From Conchocele bisecta (lineage: Eukaryota; Mollusca; Bivalvia; Lucinida; Thyasiridae): 64,000 nucleotides of DNA. The notes beneath the pieces are model-generated. The model saw only the letters and a program-made list of their open reading frames with translations. It searched no databases and was not told where the DNA came from. This document shows, one piece after another, positions 11,711-24,410 of this stretch. Each line of letters begins with the position of its first letter. The stretch's first letter is position 1. The position numbers were made by a program, and so were the translations under genes. The stretch covers positions 49,866,418 to 49,930,417 of the forward strand of contig CM055268.1 of the NCBI GenBank assembly GCA_029237695.1. The letters run 5' to 3'.

Positions 11711-13350
11711 ACTGTACTTTACCGTGTACTGTTTTTCATACATGTAGGGTTGCACACTCTAATCTAACAATGTTTTCCGATGTATGTAATGGCACAATAC
11801 GAACTGACGGTTGAATTGTCATAATTACGCAAATCGTGATTATCAGCCTTGTCCGTGAGCAAAATTAAACCGTCTTGGCCTGTTGGACAGTAGACCGTTA
11901 GCCCATTGCAGACATGTATACATACTCCACGCTCATTGGCAGTCGTTGACCTTTTATGGAAAATGGTCATGTATACTTTCTTTTTCATGTGAGTGTACGA
12001 GATATTATGCCACCCTTATTTCAGGGCGTCAGCGCGGGATGGTATTGGGTATAGTTTTGAAGGTTAGATAATACTAAAGGGCGCAAAATCACAAAAGAAG
12101 TCCGGTATACAAAACAGTGTGGGTTTTTTCAGGTCACATACACAGTTTGCTTGCAAATCTTGATCCATTACTACCCAGTTTCACTTGAGTAACATTTTGG
12201 GGTGCTGTTAACACCAGTTTCCAGCATATATGTTGCATTTAAATGAAAACACTGAACCTGTTGGTCACGTGATGTAAACATTGTTTCCGTGGCCAAAAAA
12301 TGTAAACAATATTGGGAGACATGACGAGGTTGGATTTTTCATTCTAATGAGTGAGTGAACGTATTGTTTAATAATTCATGCAGAACCAGTATATACTGGC
12401 TGCAGGTCATGTACAAGTACGTCACACAACATACATACGAATAGTGAAAGCAGGAGAGACTGGTCTTACTGGATGGGATTCTGTTAAATTATATAGTAAA
12501 ACTATTTGCTGTGTTCTAATCTCAACTAGAAATAACCACGCCTCGGATAAACCTCTTTGGATATGGTACTGCCACTGCGCAAAGCAGATTGTATCAGTCA
12601 GGCTTATGTACTTGACCATCATGTATCTATTCAGGTAGTGGCGAGTGAATCGCTGCAACGCTCGCAATTCGTATCTAGATACTTGATATAACCGATACAT
12701 ATGTGGGTATAACTATCGTTAAGTCTAACACTAGTTACTTCCCGAGGAGCGAATATCTCAAAATGAAAGTACTGAAAGAGTTGACGACAAGTGATGCTAT
12801 TCGAGAGCAGTCTGTGACACTTTGAGTGACACACACACCGCCAGGACGGACGTGTTCTGTCTGTTACATACAGAGCATTCTGGTTAGTGTTCTTGGTACG
12901 AACGAAACATTTTGTTAGTCTGCATTTATTTATCTTCGTTTTCAAGCTGAAAACTTAATTACATATTATTTAATATGTGTAGACAGTACATGTGTCGGCA
13001 CAATCAGAAAGTACATGTATATGAATCAAATATTCATTTGAATTGTGAAACATGTAAACACATTCTATAACATAGAACAGAATAGATACGGAATATTTAG
13101 ACATCATCTGAAACACAGTACCTTTATTATAATTTCGAACTTTAAAAACGCAACACCTGCACACAAACGTAAATAACTATTGGATGATCAATTGTATTTC
13201 ATTCGGGTCATGCACAATATCCTGTTGCCGTTGGTCCGTTCTTGAGAGATATTTTGTGCGTCCTGTCATTGCAAACATCCGACTCATGTGAGATAGTGTT
13301 GAACTATATTTGTGAATCCGACTCGTAGCGCCACGTTGGCCAATTCCAGA
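11711..13350. other. No recognisable gene
   Basis: AT-rich non-coding DNA. Only short frames without recognisable domains are present, and no long repeat was noticed. Confidence 0.45.
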
Positions 13351-13853
13351 TTGCAATATGCCAATACTGATTATCAAGTTGTCACGGTATCAAGGTGCAT
13401 GATCACTTGGTTACAACAACAACAACAATGGCTGAAATTTTTGAAAGCGCGCCCATTACAAAGTAAGTATTATTTGATATGTTCGTTAATAGGCAACGGA
13501 TGTTGATGAAATATGGCGTAGTATACGCGTCTTCATGAGTTGAATTTGGTGGTCCCGGGAGTTCGGCACATACTTATGTAATTTTGGTAAAGAATCGATT
13601 TCCGTGTCAGTAGCCACGGACATCGATTATTCGCAAAAATGACAGACGTTTGGGCCAAAGTACCGCGACCACCAAAATGCAGCTTAACAAGATGCGTTTG
13701 ATGCGCCATATTTCATCAAAATCCGTTACATAATAAGAACAACATAAAGGAATACGTACTTTGAATCGACTTCCGGAAGTTTCAGGACTTGTTGTTGTTG
13801 TAACCACGTGATCGTACACCTTGGGTATTACGCATTATTGGCAAGAGCATTGC
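13351..13853. mobile_element. Long inverted-repeat element (~500 bp)
   Basis: Arms of roughly 220 bp are diverged complements. Outer parts: TGCCAATA, CACTTGGTTACAACAACAAC on the left and GTTGTTGTTGTAACCACGTG, TTATTGGCA on the right. Inner parts: GATGAAATATGGCG and TTTGGTGGTC on the left against GACCACCAAA and CGCCATATTTCATC on the right. It is likely an old foldback or MITE; no ORF. Confidence 0.75.
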
Positions 13854-14029
13854 ATGCGATCACAATGATTACACATCCGCACAAAGCAAAGTCCGAAACA
13901 TGAAAAACACGTACACAAACGGTCAAGAACTTAGTCGTACACGTAGTACTATTTTAGTGTACAGGAGGATCGGACAATCCGGTTCAGCGTTCACACCATG
14001 CACAACAAGAAATCAGTAACACTGATTGA

Positions 14030-14330
14030 TCCCGTCAACACAGTGCGTATGTGCCGTGAAACACGGTGCCGTGAAACATTTTCGATATCCTGTCAATACG
14101 ACCTAATCACCACGTATGACTATATGCGGTGACTGGGGTTACCTTTTTGCATGTTGAAGCCATTTGTAGGTGTTGACGGGATAAATAGAATAGTAGGTTA
14201 GTGCCGTGAATGGGACAAATATCTGGCGCGGCACGGAAACGGGATGTGCTCGGCAGAGCCTCGCACATCCCGTTTCCTAAGCCTTGCCAGATAGTTTTTC
14301 CATTCACGGCACTAACCTACTATTCTCTAT
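14030..14330. mobile_element. Hairpin MITE family B, copy 1
   Basis: Contains the direct motif GTGCCGTGAAAC repeated, an outer pair CCCGTCAACAC...GTGTTGACGGG, and a strong hairpin. The hairpin left arm has GAATAGTAGGTTAGTGCCGT and GAAACGGGATGTGC; the right arm has GCACATCCCGTTTC and CACGGCACTAACCTACTATT. A second copy lies at 34738-35013 in intron 1 of the IkB-like gene. Confidence 0.85.
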
Positions 14331-14394
14331 ATATGTATTCCTCAAACACTTTAATGACTTATGTCATATGAATATAACATGCCTGAATATTCAC

Positions 14395-14760
14395 TTTCTA
14401 TTTATATCCTATAAAGTACACTGAGATGCAATCTCCGCCATCTTTGTATGTACACGCCTTTGGAGAGTTTGACACATACAGCAAACACTATGGGTGCGTA
14501 CATCACATACATATACGACAACAGCGTGTTATAAATACCAGACTTATATAAGTGAGTCGAAGACAAACCGTATGACTTTGTTCGTTTGTATTTATGTGTA
14601 TGTCATATATACTATTTGTGTAGGTGTCAAACACCATAAAAGGTAAAACTGTCCGATGGCTGTTACACATTAACCTAACAAGCGAATGTTCACACATATG
14701 TTATACATATATCACATTTAGGAACCAATTATATTTGAATCGAATGATGATCAGGTGTCG
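14395..14760 (+). repeat. Dispersed repeat family C, copy 1
   Basis: Shares CAATCTCCGCCATCTTTGTA, TTTGACACATACAGCAAA, GACAACAGCGTGYTATAAAT and GAATCGAATGATGATCAGG with 40700-40890 and 50330-51070. No protein is recognised. Confidence 0.75.
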
Positions 14761-15379
14761 CACGGTTCCTTAACCCAAACACAAATCTAACACAAACTTC
14801 GAAATCATTGGACTCCGACTTTGGGCTCAGAGGCCGCATGAATGTGCCAAAGAATTAAATTATGGATTATGACTAATACGCATATTTGACTTACTGTTAC
14901 AGAGTATGTACTCGAAACTTTAACGTCTACTACAAACCCTACACTTGGGGCGTTTTGTGACCCCTACGCCACATGTAGAGCACGAGTACCGTGTCACATG
15001 GGGGGCGTGGAGACAGACACTTCTGAGCACGAGCGTCACGAAACTCTGGCACACAAGAAACGACGAAGCCGGTCGGACTAGACTACTGAAATGGGCGGAC
15101 CCCTAATAAGAAATAACAGGGGGTGGGGGGGACCCATCTATGTACAGCAGAAGACCGCCGACTCCAGAGTACCAAAAGAGCGTGACACACACGACGGCCC
15201 AATTGATGGCTAATGTGCGGGCGGTCTACTCTGAGTTCTGTTATTGATATGTACCCCAACCCCAAGCCCCCACACCATACCCTTGTCACAACATGTCATA
15301 TGTCACAAAAAACAACTTACATACACAACATAGTAGCCCAGTCTCGCTACATGCGGCAACCGGACGAACATATGTATTT
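14761..15379. other. No recognisable gene
   Basis: Short overlapping frames exist near 15083-15289 and 15213-15542, but neither shows a known domain. The second runs into the MITE that begins at 15380. Confidence 0.5.
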
Positions 15380-15688
15380 CAGTAGCCTATTTCACCAACA
15401 TTGCAAAGTATACTTATCTAGCAAAGTATACTTTGAGGGAGAAATTTTCAATTTAAGGATAAATTTATTAATTTTTATTATACTGAATTTATTACATTAT
15501 CACAGCCATTTTGGCTGTGATAATGTAATAAATTCAGTATAATAATTCTGCATACTTTTAATCATCAAATATATGCAGTCGTTAGTTCTATGTGAAATAA
15601 TGCATTTCGGGAAAAATAAATGATTACTCCCTCAAAGTATACTTTGCTAGATAAGTATGCTTTGCAATTTTGATGAAATCGGCTACAG
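15380..15688. mobile_element. MITE family A, complete copy
   Basis: A 309 bp element. Its termini are CAGTAGCCTATTTCACCAAC and the complement of CTGTAGCCGATTTCATCAAA, followed by subterminal AAAGTATACTTATCTAGCAA / AAAGTATACTTTG boxes. The centre is a perfect hairpin, TTATACTGAATTTATTACAT through CACAGCC, four-base loop, then its complement. Other copies: 10249-10350 (partial), 43618-44015, 47961-48630 and 49331-49647. It has no coding capacity and would need a transposase in trans. Confidence 0.9.
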
Positions 15689-15995
15689 ATGAGCCCGGAT
15701 CCCTGAAATGGGCGGAGGAGCGCCATACACGTACAAACCACCCACAAACAGCTCATAATGTGTACATATTGGATACATATGTGTATAGATATGAGCAAGC
15801 AGATGCCCCGTGAGGCTACAATGCCACACGGAGGACGTATACAAAGTATTACATACAAAATAAAATACGATACGTCTAGGTACTACATGTCAACACACAA
15901 CCAATAATAAAGTCGACAAAATTTGTAAGTTTTATCTCAGGTTTTCGCGATATCCGTGCACTAAATTAGTTAGACAATGTCTTCTCGTTTAATAT

Positions 15996-16102
15996 GGTTA
16001 GTTAATAGCGCGTGGGGGATGTTAGTGGGCCGACATATGTCTCGCCTAACAGCTCGACGATTTAAGCACCTAACTATCCCCTTTGCGCTGTTAACTAGTC
16101 AT
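15996..16102. repeat. Hairpin element (~107 bp)
   Basis: The left part GTTAGTTAATAGCGCG / GGGGGATGTTAG pairs imperfectly with CTAACTATCCCCTTTGCGC / TGTTAACTAGTC on the right. It is a small inverted repeat without an ORF. Confidence 0.65.
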
Positions 16103-16425
16103 ATTCAACTCAAATACAAAATATAACTTATACATAGGACGATTTCGACTGGTAAGTTTCGTTGACTATTTGTATGCTGTTAAGCACATTGTTCATTCGA
16201 CTGACCGCTTTTATTTTTTACGCAGAGCAGAGTCAGTTTTCCTACTCAACGGAAATATCTCGCCGTTAAATTAGTCACGTGATCTTAAGTAAAAGTCACA
16301 AATCTCACTCGCCCTGCATCAAAATTTACTGGCTTGGGCGAGTGGAAGTTTACACCCCTGTTTTGCCATTTTGTGATTATCCCCAAGCCGGTAGGCACCT
16401 GGGGATGTAGCGTTTGTTCTCGAGA

Positions 16426-16650
16426 CTGTGACTGGAGAAATGGGGCTTATGGGATTTATGACCAGTGCAGCTCCTGATCAACATTCATATAGCCTGATAA
16501 CCATCTATATTCTTTGTTAGAAGCATGACGACGAATATTTCATTGGTGGAATGGCGAACAGGGCAGATCCTAATCAGACTGCGGATTCACAGGCTGATCT
16601 GGATCTACACTGGTTGCAGAACGCATAAACCCCATTTCTCCAGTCACAGC
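16426..16650. mobile_element. Small inverted-repeat element
   Basis: Termini CTGTGACTGGAGAAATGGGG and CCCCATTTCTCCAGTCACAG are near-perfect complements about 225 bp apart. The inside carries GATCTGGATCTACACTGG, a word shared with other hairpin repeats (21200, 36500, 47930). A related, diverged copy lies at 22542-22642. Confidence 0.75.
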
Positions 16651-16779
16651 CACATATTATGTATGTATGATCGCGATATGTATCGTATCGGCCCAATGGG
16701 TGGTTGGTTAGGAGTATGCGAGGGTAAAATGAACGGTAGGATATATCCTTTCCGGAATCTCGATCTATCTGGTTTGGCC

Positions 16780-17095
16780 CTCTTGTATTTGATAGTTGAA
16801 TCTGGCTGTACCCATTATAAGACTAGTAGGATTATTACTAATCATATTGATTTTAGGGATTGGGGCTATGTGTCTCTGGTTAGGTTAGGACCTGGCATCA
16901 GATCAGGTTATTCTAATTTCAGGGCTGAATATATATTATTGTAAATATTCAATTCTGATTTTGGGATCCCCCCCCCCACCCCCCCCCCCCTCCATACAGG
17001 TGAAATGCGGGATTTGACCCCATTGACCCGGCCTAAAATGACTAGCTGTTGATAGGCCGTTAAACACAATGAATGAATGAATCAATCTATTGTTT
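16780..17095 (-). repeat. Dispersed repeat family D (minus orientation)
   Basis: In reverse this region reads as family D: a GTTTAACGGCCTATCAACAG head at the high-coordinate side, a GGGGG-rich tract, CCAAAATCAGAATTGAATAT, TTCAGCCCTGAAATTAGAAT and AGTAGGATTATTACTAATC. Plus-strand copies lie at 30028, 40925, 51240, 57000, 58222, 59211 and 59771. A run of C residues at 16968-16990 is part of it. Confidence 0.8.
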
Positions 17096-17192
17096 CTGGT
17101 GTTAATGATGAAACTGTCATGGTTGAGTTCTGAGGTAAATCTTATATTTCTTCCTTTTAATGATGGCCATGTTCCAGCCATTAACGCTAGGA

Positions 17193-17332
17193 GTCCGACA
17201 ATACCAAAGTTAGCAACATTAATTCTGTAGTTTGTCTGAACATTCGGCAGAGAATTCCAAATCCAAAAACCGTAGACTTGAATGTTCAGACAAACTACAG
17301 AAGTAATGTTGCTAAATTTGGTATTGTTGGAC
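17193..17332. repeat. 140-bp hairpin
   Basis: Left arm GTCCGACAATACCAAAGTTA ... TAGTTTGTCTGAACATTC; right arm GAATGTTCAGACAAACTACA ... TTGGTATTGTTGGAC. The arms are about 52 bp with a loop of about 34 bp. It resembles a deletion derivative of a transposon; no ORF. Confidence 0.85.
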
Positions 17333-19199
17333 TGGTAGAAATATTTTTTTTATGATTTTAGAAAAACCAGTAACAATTGGTTGCTGATATCTCTCATTGA
17401 AGTCTGTATGAATTTGTGAACATGGATAGATTCATCCTTGTTATCAAAAGACATATTTTCTTATGTCCCTGTCATCGAAAATATGTTGTGATAATGCATT
17501 TGTATCGTCTCAATGAGACGGTTCAAATGGTCGTCAGGACATTTATTTATGGCGGGGATTAGAAAAGTTTACCCAATTTAAATCTGGTATGAAATGAGTT
17601 CAATATTTGTATCATTTTCAAAGAAATACACTAATTTGTCCCGGTCGAAAGTCATAATGTAACTTGAGACAGTATGTGTCGATGAGAAATGAGGCGCATT
17701 ATTGCAGCAACCTATGTGCAATGTTAAGTCTTTTCCTTGCTGCAACTTCTTGGTCCTGTTCCCCAAAGTTCTGAACATTTGGAAGCACATAATGGACTTC
17801 GTCTTCAGCTAGAATATCTTGAAAGTCATCTTTATTCATGACGCATATGTTGTGCAAAGCACAATCTGTCAGTATTTTCTGAACAATTGTTCTAATATCC
17901 CTTTGATATTGTAAGGATCAGGGATTGTGGTCATGTGCCCTTTGTCACTTGTTACCCCACCCATCTTTAAACACTGCAAACTGTAATGTACTATAACACG
18001 AGAACATGTTGAATATTTAACCATGCTTACCGACACATGTTGATTAGTTGCAGAGGTTACTTGGAGGTTGAGATTCCCATTATTTTTTTCTGTTTGACAT
18101 GTGTTCATTTCTGCCACAATGTGGAAATGACATATTCTGCACCGCATAATCCGATATTCGGTCTGAATTTAGCACATCCGAGCGTAACTGAAGTCTGTCT
18201 ATATGCAAACACCCATTGGAAGGTGTCAGGAGTAATGACAAGTCATAATTTAGCTGATATTTGGTTAAAACTGACTGATTTTTGGGTCAAGACATTTCTC
18301 TAAACTTTCACTTCCGCGAGTTTGACCTTTGAACCGGTGCGCCGGTGCATCGACAAATTATCGGAAGCTGTGAGATCTACCAAGTATAATACACAAATAT
18401 TGGTTAACTTCCGATTTTTCTCCCTAGGAATAATGTTTTAATAGGATTAAGAGTTGTTTTTCGCGTTAAAACATTGCCTGTTTAACGTGGATTATTTCCT
18501 ACGTGTATGTAGTGTAATGTTTAGGCATTCATAGTGTTGAATGTCAAATCAATCCGCGTCTTTCATTCGCTCGTTTTATTCCATTTTCTCTGTTGTTTAC
18601 AAACTCCATCTCTCTGACACTTTTGAATTACAATCCTTACTTGTACCTTTTATAAAAGGAGCGAATGACTGAATAACGGAGATTAGTCGATTAGTCTCGA
18701 AAGCTTACTATTTCTGTGAAGCGAAGTATTTCGTTGCTAAGCGAACTTTTTGTTGGTTTTGCAAGTGCGCGATCACATTTTGTGATCTTATATTTGGTTT
18801 TACTTAAATACAGCGAACTACGGCGTACTCCCCTTTTTAGATTTTGACTCAGATTTTGGAACGGAGAAAGAGGAGTTCAAAGTTAAATAAGTGGAGTTCC
18901 TAGTTTAAATGCAAAACCCGATTTTCTTCGTCGAGTCGCTGGAGGTGTGTCAGCTTTCGAGACTTCTGATTGGTTGACGGTCATTTTCTGAAATCCGCAG
19001 TCTGTATAATGGATATTTCCATATCTTTTTTCCGCTTTTATAGAAACTCACCGGTTTCTTCCTCTTTCTGCTTCTGACACTTTGTCAGAAGCGGAGTAAA
19101 AGGAGCGAAAGTCCGGCCGACCGGAGTTCCTAGTTAGAATACTATTAACTGTTTTAGATGAGCAAACCGTAGGAAATTATCCAAATTTCCAGTGTTTTC
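17333..19199. other. No recognisable gene
   Basis: Mostly AT-rich DNA. At 17475-17545 lies a decayed relative of the palindrome found at 35038-35106 (ATATGTTGTGA, ATCGTCTCAATGAGACGGTT). The 18560-19140 part has repeated words such as GGAGCGAA and GGAGTTCCTAGTTA, but I see no exon. Confidence 0.5.
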
Positions 19200-19397
19200 A
19201 TTGGTTAATAGCCATCACGTGGTACTCTGAGATGTCTATAAAAGAACGGCGCACGGCCATGTCATCATCTAATCGTAGTTACTACATAGTTGCATAGGCG
19301 CTACTTTTCGAAAACCAATACTCGACGAAACCAATAACCAGCTTTATTTGAGCCAAATTTTTATTTGATACTTGTGCACTTACCTGCTTCTATTAAA
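19200..19397 (+). promoter_or_regulatory. Promoter-like cluster, possible LTR core
   Basis: In order: an inverted CCAAT box (ATTGG, 19200), an E-box CACGTG (19216-19221), a TATA box TATAAAAG (19237-19244), then 150 bp downstream an ATTAAA polyadenylation-like hexamer (19392-19397). A promoter and a poly(A) signal this close together resembles the U3-R core of a solo LTR. No matching second LTR, primer-binding site or downstream gene was found, so this stays tentative. Confidence 0.35.
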
Positions 19398-20169
19398 CTC
19401 ATTGTAAGTGTCAAATACAGATACACAATATTACCTTGTATTAATTATTACCAAAGACACGGTTGATCCACATCGTGTTAATTTATAAACACTGAGCGCT
19501 CAGTGCCAGTGGAGTGTCTAATACACAAAACAGGACTGAATCCCATTAGAGTGCTTAAACCCCCTGATATTTTGGCAACGTTCTTTTATATTAGCGCAGT
19601 GGCTAATACACAAACGTGAATACACCAAACTACTATATTTTATGAATTAGTGGAGTGGCTAAACGCTAATTCCTTATGTTTTAGTGCAGTGACTATGCAC
19701 TTATAATAGTGATTTCTAGTGGCGTGTTTGATACATAAATCACTTTCACAAGAGAATAAGGCATTGTGTAGTATTGTAACTTCCCATGTTAAATTAAGTA
19801 TTGGTTCACTCACGTTAGATCCCACCACATATACCATCCAAATACCATCGCGATCCGTTGTATTTGAGACGCGTGCGCGAAACTGATCGGCCTTGCTCCG
19901 CTTTCATTTATAGGCATCGACAAGAGTACCACATCGGATATCCTGACAAAATAACCGCTGTACATAATATTACGCTGTAAAGAATACTTTAACTGTTGTT
20001 ACATGTGTTAAGACTTTATTAAACTTGTTGAATTGACATTCGCTCTCATATTATATTCTCAGCCAATATTTAGTTGATAGGTACATCCTTGTTGGTGCGG
20101 AGCTGCCAAACCCTATATCTGGATAATCATCCTGACAAAAACCAGACTGCAGGTCCCTTACAATATATA

Positions 20170-21010
20170 TGTTGCAGTCTGGTGAATCTACCTTTCAGTA
20201 GTCCAACAGCACGTTCTACCTTACACCGTATACTGGAGTGAACCTTGTTATACTGTTTCTGAGCATAGTGTCAGAAGCCAAGGCAAATTGGGGTACCCAT
20301 AATCACCTAAGATGTGGCTATTGCCACAGATAGTTTTTCCATTATGGAATAAAGGCGAATTCCTCAGAATCCCAGTATAATGTACCTTTCCTGGGTAACC
20401 AGCAAACACATGTGTAAAGCGCATATCTTCTCTGACTACCGTCTGCAACACTACAGAATAGTAATTATTGCGATTGTAATAATATATGCCTCTCACTAGC
20501 GGTTTGTGAATTTTAATATGGGTTCCATCCACCATGCCCATTACACCTGGAAAGCGTTTCAACTCCTCGTACATGTCCGGTATTTCTTCGAACTAGTAAT
20601 CATCAGGCCAGGTAATTACTTTTTTTGAATAAACTCTAGCACGTTGCGTATTGCATATGATGCTGTACTTTCGCTTACACCAATCTATCTGCTATTGAAG
20701 CATACTTGTCCAAGCTCACCATGTACCAAAGGAACATGAGGATCCTGTCATCCAATGGTTTCTGTATATAACCCCATGTGGACTGCCGGTATAATATTAC
20801 AGAAATGTTCTCTGTTAAAACACATTTCACAAATATACTCCTTCAAAATCAGGACACTTACTCTACTAACTCTAAAGAAGGTCTTGAACTCATCCGATGT
20901 AAATGCTGACGCAACATGCTGAACATATTCAATTTGACGATGACGATAAGCAGGGAACATCTTCCTGCAACAGAGAACAATGGATGCCCAGTGATGTTTG
21001 AGGAACAAAT
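20170..21010 (-). pseudogene. PIF/Harbinger transposase, broken
   Basis: On the minus strand the fragments read in HARBI1 order. First comes an N-terminal region with FKTFFRVSRVSVLIL. Next is PLDDRILMFLWYMVSLDKYA, then a helix-turn-helix-like GVSESTASYAIRNVLEF. The first catalytic-Asp block is FPGVMGMVDGTHIKI (about 20530-20490), followed by FAGYPGKVHYTGILRNSPLF and GDYGYPNLPWLL with the second Asp. Last is KVERAVGLLKGRFTRLQ (about 20230-20170) with the third acidic residue. The pieces sit in different frames with stops near 20620 and 20690 and a shift near 20270, so it is inactive. Family knowledge: such nucleases cut and paste DNA with TWA target duplications. No matching element ends were identified. 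Confidence 0.85.
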
Positions 21011-21038
21011 CTGGAATATCTGCAACTGGGTCATCTTG

Positions 21039-21252
21039 AGGGTAAGTTCAGACAGCGGGTAAATTAGGTCAGCGATTTCTTTTCCTTTACACGTCAATGT
21101 TTGGGAATAAAAATGCCAAATCTTTATTATCAGTAGATAAACCCGGAAAACAGTGAAACTCCTGATGAGACGGCTTACGAGCCATCGCATCTGGATCGCC
21201 ACTGTTTGCACATGGTATATGTCTTAATTTACCCGCTGTCCGAAGTTACCCG
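21039..21252. mobile_element. Small inverted-repeat element (MITE-like)
   Basis: Termini GGGTAAGTTCAGACAGCGGG and the complement of GGGTAACTTCGGACAGCGGG bracket about 210 bp. It adjoins the N-terminal side of the broken Harbinger transposase. The inside has the GAGACGGCTTACGAGCC and GCATCTGGATCGCCACTG words shared with the hairpin repeat at 36456-36518. Confidence 0.75.
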
Positions 21253-21854
21253 ACTTGACCATAAACTTACTCTGTACGCTTCTTTGCATGCAGACAAAAT
21301 ATCAATTGGCAATAAATTAACCGGAACACAGTGACAATAATCTGCAATCTATAGAGAACCTTCTCCGCAAGTTTAGTGAAATTCCAAATAGACATTGCAA
21401 GAGTTGGACAGATGGACATACACATGGACGGACAAAGGGGCGACTTTTGTCCTGCTGAAAATATTTTCCATAATTTGCTAATAATCTGGCATCAATATAC
21501 ATATTATTTTACTGCACCATTATGCGAGTACAATGCAGGTCTATGATAACTGGTTCATGGCGGAAACAGGTATAGAACAGTTACAGCAATATTCGTGTTA
21601 CAGTATGCGTTCAACTTATTCGTACTTTTTAGTAAACCATGTGGTGATGATATCTACAACGCTACAGTCAGTACTGTCTTCCTCTTCGCTACTCTCAAGA
21701 AGAATCGCAGCAAGTTTACGTTTTCCCAACATCTTAACTTGTTTTTGTTGTAGAAAATATATGTTGAGTACGTGTTCATTCGACTGAGCTCGGAACGTTC
21801 AGTACGGTATACCCACTGCGCATGTGTATGGAACGCCATGACTGTCTTATGTAG

Positions 21855-22455
21855 GCTGGTATGTGGTCCCGTCATTTGGTAATGTGGTCCCGTCATTTGT
21901 TAATGTGGTCCCGCCATTTGGTAATGTGAACAAGTCATTTGGTAATGTGGTCCCGCCATTTGGTATTGTGGTCCCGTCATTTGGTATTGTGGTCCCGTCA
22001 CTTGGTAATGAGGTTCCGTCATTTGGTAATGTGGTCCCGTCACTTGGTAATGTGGTCCCGTCATTTGGTAATGTGGTCCCGCCATTTGGTAATGTGAAGA
22101 AGTCATTTGGTAATGTGGTCCCACCATTTGGTATTGTGGTCCCGTCATTTGGTATTGTGGTCCCGTCACTTGGTAATGTGGTTCCGTCATTTGGTAATGT
22201 GGTCCCGTCACTTGGTAATGTGGTCCCGTCACTTGGTAATGTGCTCCCGTTATTTGGTAATGTGGTCACGTCATTCAGTAATGTGGTCCCGTCACTTGGT
22301 AATGTGGTCCGGTCATTTGGTAATGTGCTCCCGTCATTTGGTAATGTGGTCCCGTCACTTGGTAATGTGCTCCCGTCATTTGATAATGTGGTCCCGTCAT
22401 TTGGTAATGTGGTCCCGTCACTTGGTAATGTTCTCCCGTCATTTGGTAATGTGCT
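21855..22455 (+). repeat. 21-bp tandem array, left arm (~28 units)
   Basis: Unit GTGGTCCCGTCATTTGGTAA plus T, with common variants CACTTGG for CATTTGG and GTGCTCCCG for GTGGTCCCG. Because the unit is 7 codons, frames on both strands stay open; these are not genes. Confidence 0.95.
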
Positions 22456-24410
22456 CATAATTGTTTATCAAAATAGCTATCAACTGATAGACACTTTATA
22501 CCAACAATAAAACTGTGCGTATGTTTTATAATAAATGTATATACTGGAGAAACGGGACTTCTAACAAGCGTTATTAGACTACAGCTATTTGATCAGGATC
22601 TACAGTGGTCACAAATACCATAAGCCCCATTTTCCCAGTAACATGACACATACGTATACCAAGCAAGTCAATTTGACTTCCAAAAGTTGTAAGTTCCTTT
22701 TTGTTTACCAGTGTCCAACATAGCCAGTCAAAACAACAAGTAGCGCATGCACATGAAAACCAACATGGTTGGCATGTTGACTTCCTCACCCATCAGTTAA
22801 CTAATACTGGTCGGAGTTTGAAATGTTTCAATTCCATCAACATATATATGGATAAATGACTAACAACAACGATGGTATCCCAAGGATTTTAATTTTAACG
22901 TTGAAATAAAACATTATTAGGTAAACATATTGTTTGTGGGATTTGCAAACAGGGCACGTTTTCTCGTGCACCTGTCCCCATTTGGAGAAGCGTAATATTG
23001 ATTTGTTTAGCTGACAATATACAAGGCTGTACACATGCCAAACATTGGACGCTGATGTGTAAGTGTGATTTAATTAAGTTCTCTCGATTGCACATGAATA
23101 TCAGTAAAAACTAATCCAGTTTATATTGAGGCTTATCTTGAGGTATAACATTTAAAATATACAAATATTATTTAAAGGAGTACCGATATGATATATTTAA
23201 ATCCCGTTAATATTACCCTGAATTTAACGTAACAAAACAATATAGGATAGTTTATCAAGAGAAACGAGCGATATACAGATGTTCAACCAGCATAGATAAT
23301 TTCATACTGCATAGTTGACCAACATTTATAACGTAGACAAAAAAAGAAATTATAATTACCATGTTACCGATAATTATTTATAGCTTATAACACAGAATAA
23401 CAAGTGAAAATTATATAAATTACTAGCTGCAATATTGACAATTACATAATTGCGAAAAATATTTTATTATGCTCCATAAAGGTACACAATGAGCTGTAAT
23501 AAATCAACACAAAATGTATGCAGTTTTAAAATAACTGTAATGTACATGAACACGAGTCTGATCAGGGCTTGCACTGTTCGCTGTGAAGTCTTGACTACTT
23601 ACACAGCCGCGAGTGGGGCGGTAGCAGAATCCTAGGACAAATTATACAATACTGTGTCCCAGTACAATCTGATCAGGGCTTGTAACTGTACGTTATTTAG
23701 TCTGTACTGGGACTCAATATTCTATAATTTGTCACAGTCTGTACTACTAGTGTACAGAGTAAAGTATGATCAGACCGGATGAATGTCAACCACAACAAAA
23801 TCTCCTTCATTTAGAATTCTGTAGCTAACATTGTTGTTGTTGTGGTAAGTTTATTTATGGTGGCCACAAGTTCGAAAACTATACGGGCCACCAATCCCAA
23901 AAATAGTTACATGTAAGGTAAAAGCATAAGATAATTACAACATGTAAAAGATAATTACAGGCAATGCATGAACATGAGAACTAAAATAACGGAGTTGGAG
24001 TATGTTAAAACAATATAGTTACATGGCATACACAGTTTAAAATTAGCTAAAACGATATAAATGCGTCATATAAGAAACGTATTCCCCGCAGACTTTCAAC
24101 GAGGCCCTAGCAAGGAATAACAACTACTTTTATATAGAACGCGAGCACGGATACCAAAATATGCAAAAAATATGCAAAAATCGTAAAGAAAACTAGTTAA
24201 AATATCCCTCTTAAAATGGTGAAGGCCAGCTTCAAAGTAAGTAAACCCGCTTTCCCAAATATGTTAGGACAAGCAATTACTATAACATTTGTTTAAACAA
24301 GACATCTAAAAGTTGCATATGTTAATATAATTTACACATAGATACAATTGTGGCACAATGTATGCACAAGTTGCCACAGGGCTGATAATAATTGTTAGCT
24401 TGATAACATT
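22456..24410. other. No recognisable gene; hairpins
   Basis: Non-coding interior of the foldback-like composite. It holds a diverged inverted-repeat element at 22542-22642 and a hairpin at 23636-23733 (GACAAATTATACAATACTGT ... complement). At 23827-23990 there is a GTTGTTGTTGTGGTAAGTTT segment. The remainder is AT-rich. Confidence 0.5.

Noticed and set aside
16525..17181. ORFs containing GIRSGYSNFRAEYI or similar, also near 57600, 59315, 59854
   Set aside because: They lie within family D repeats on either strand; similarity reflects the repeat, and stops and shifts differ between copies.
21847..22510. Repetitive proteins such as VVPSFGN or TLPNDGT repeats
   Set aside because: Products of the 21-bp array (7 codons), open on both strands and mirrored at 28248-28870.
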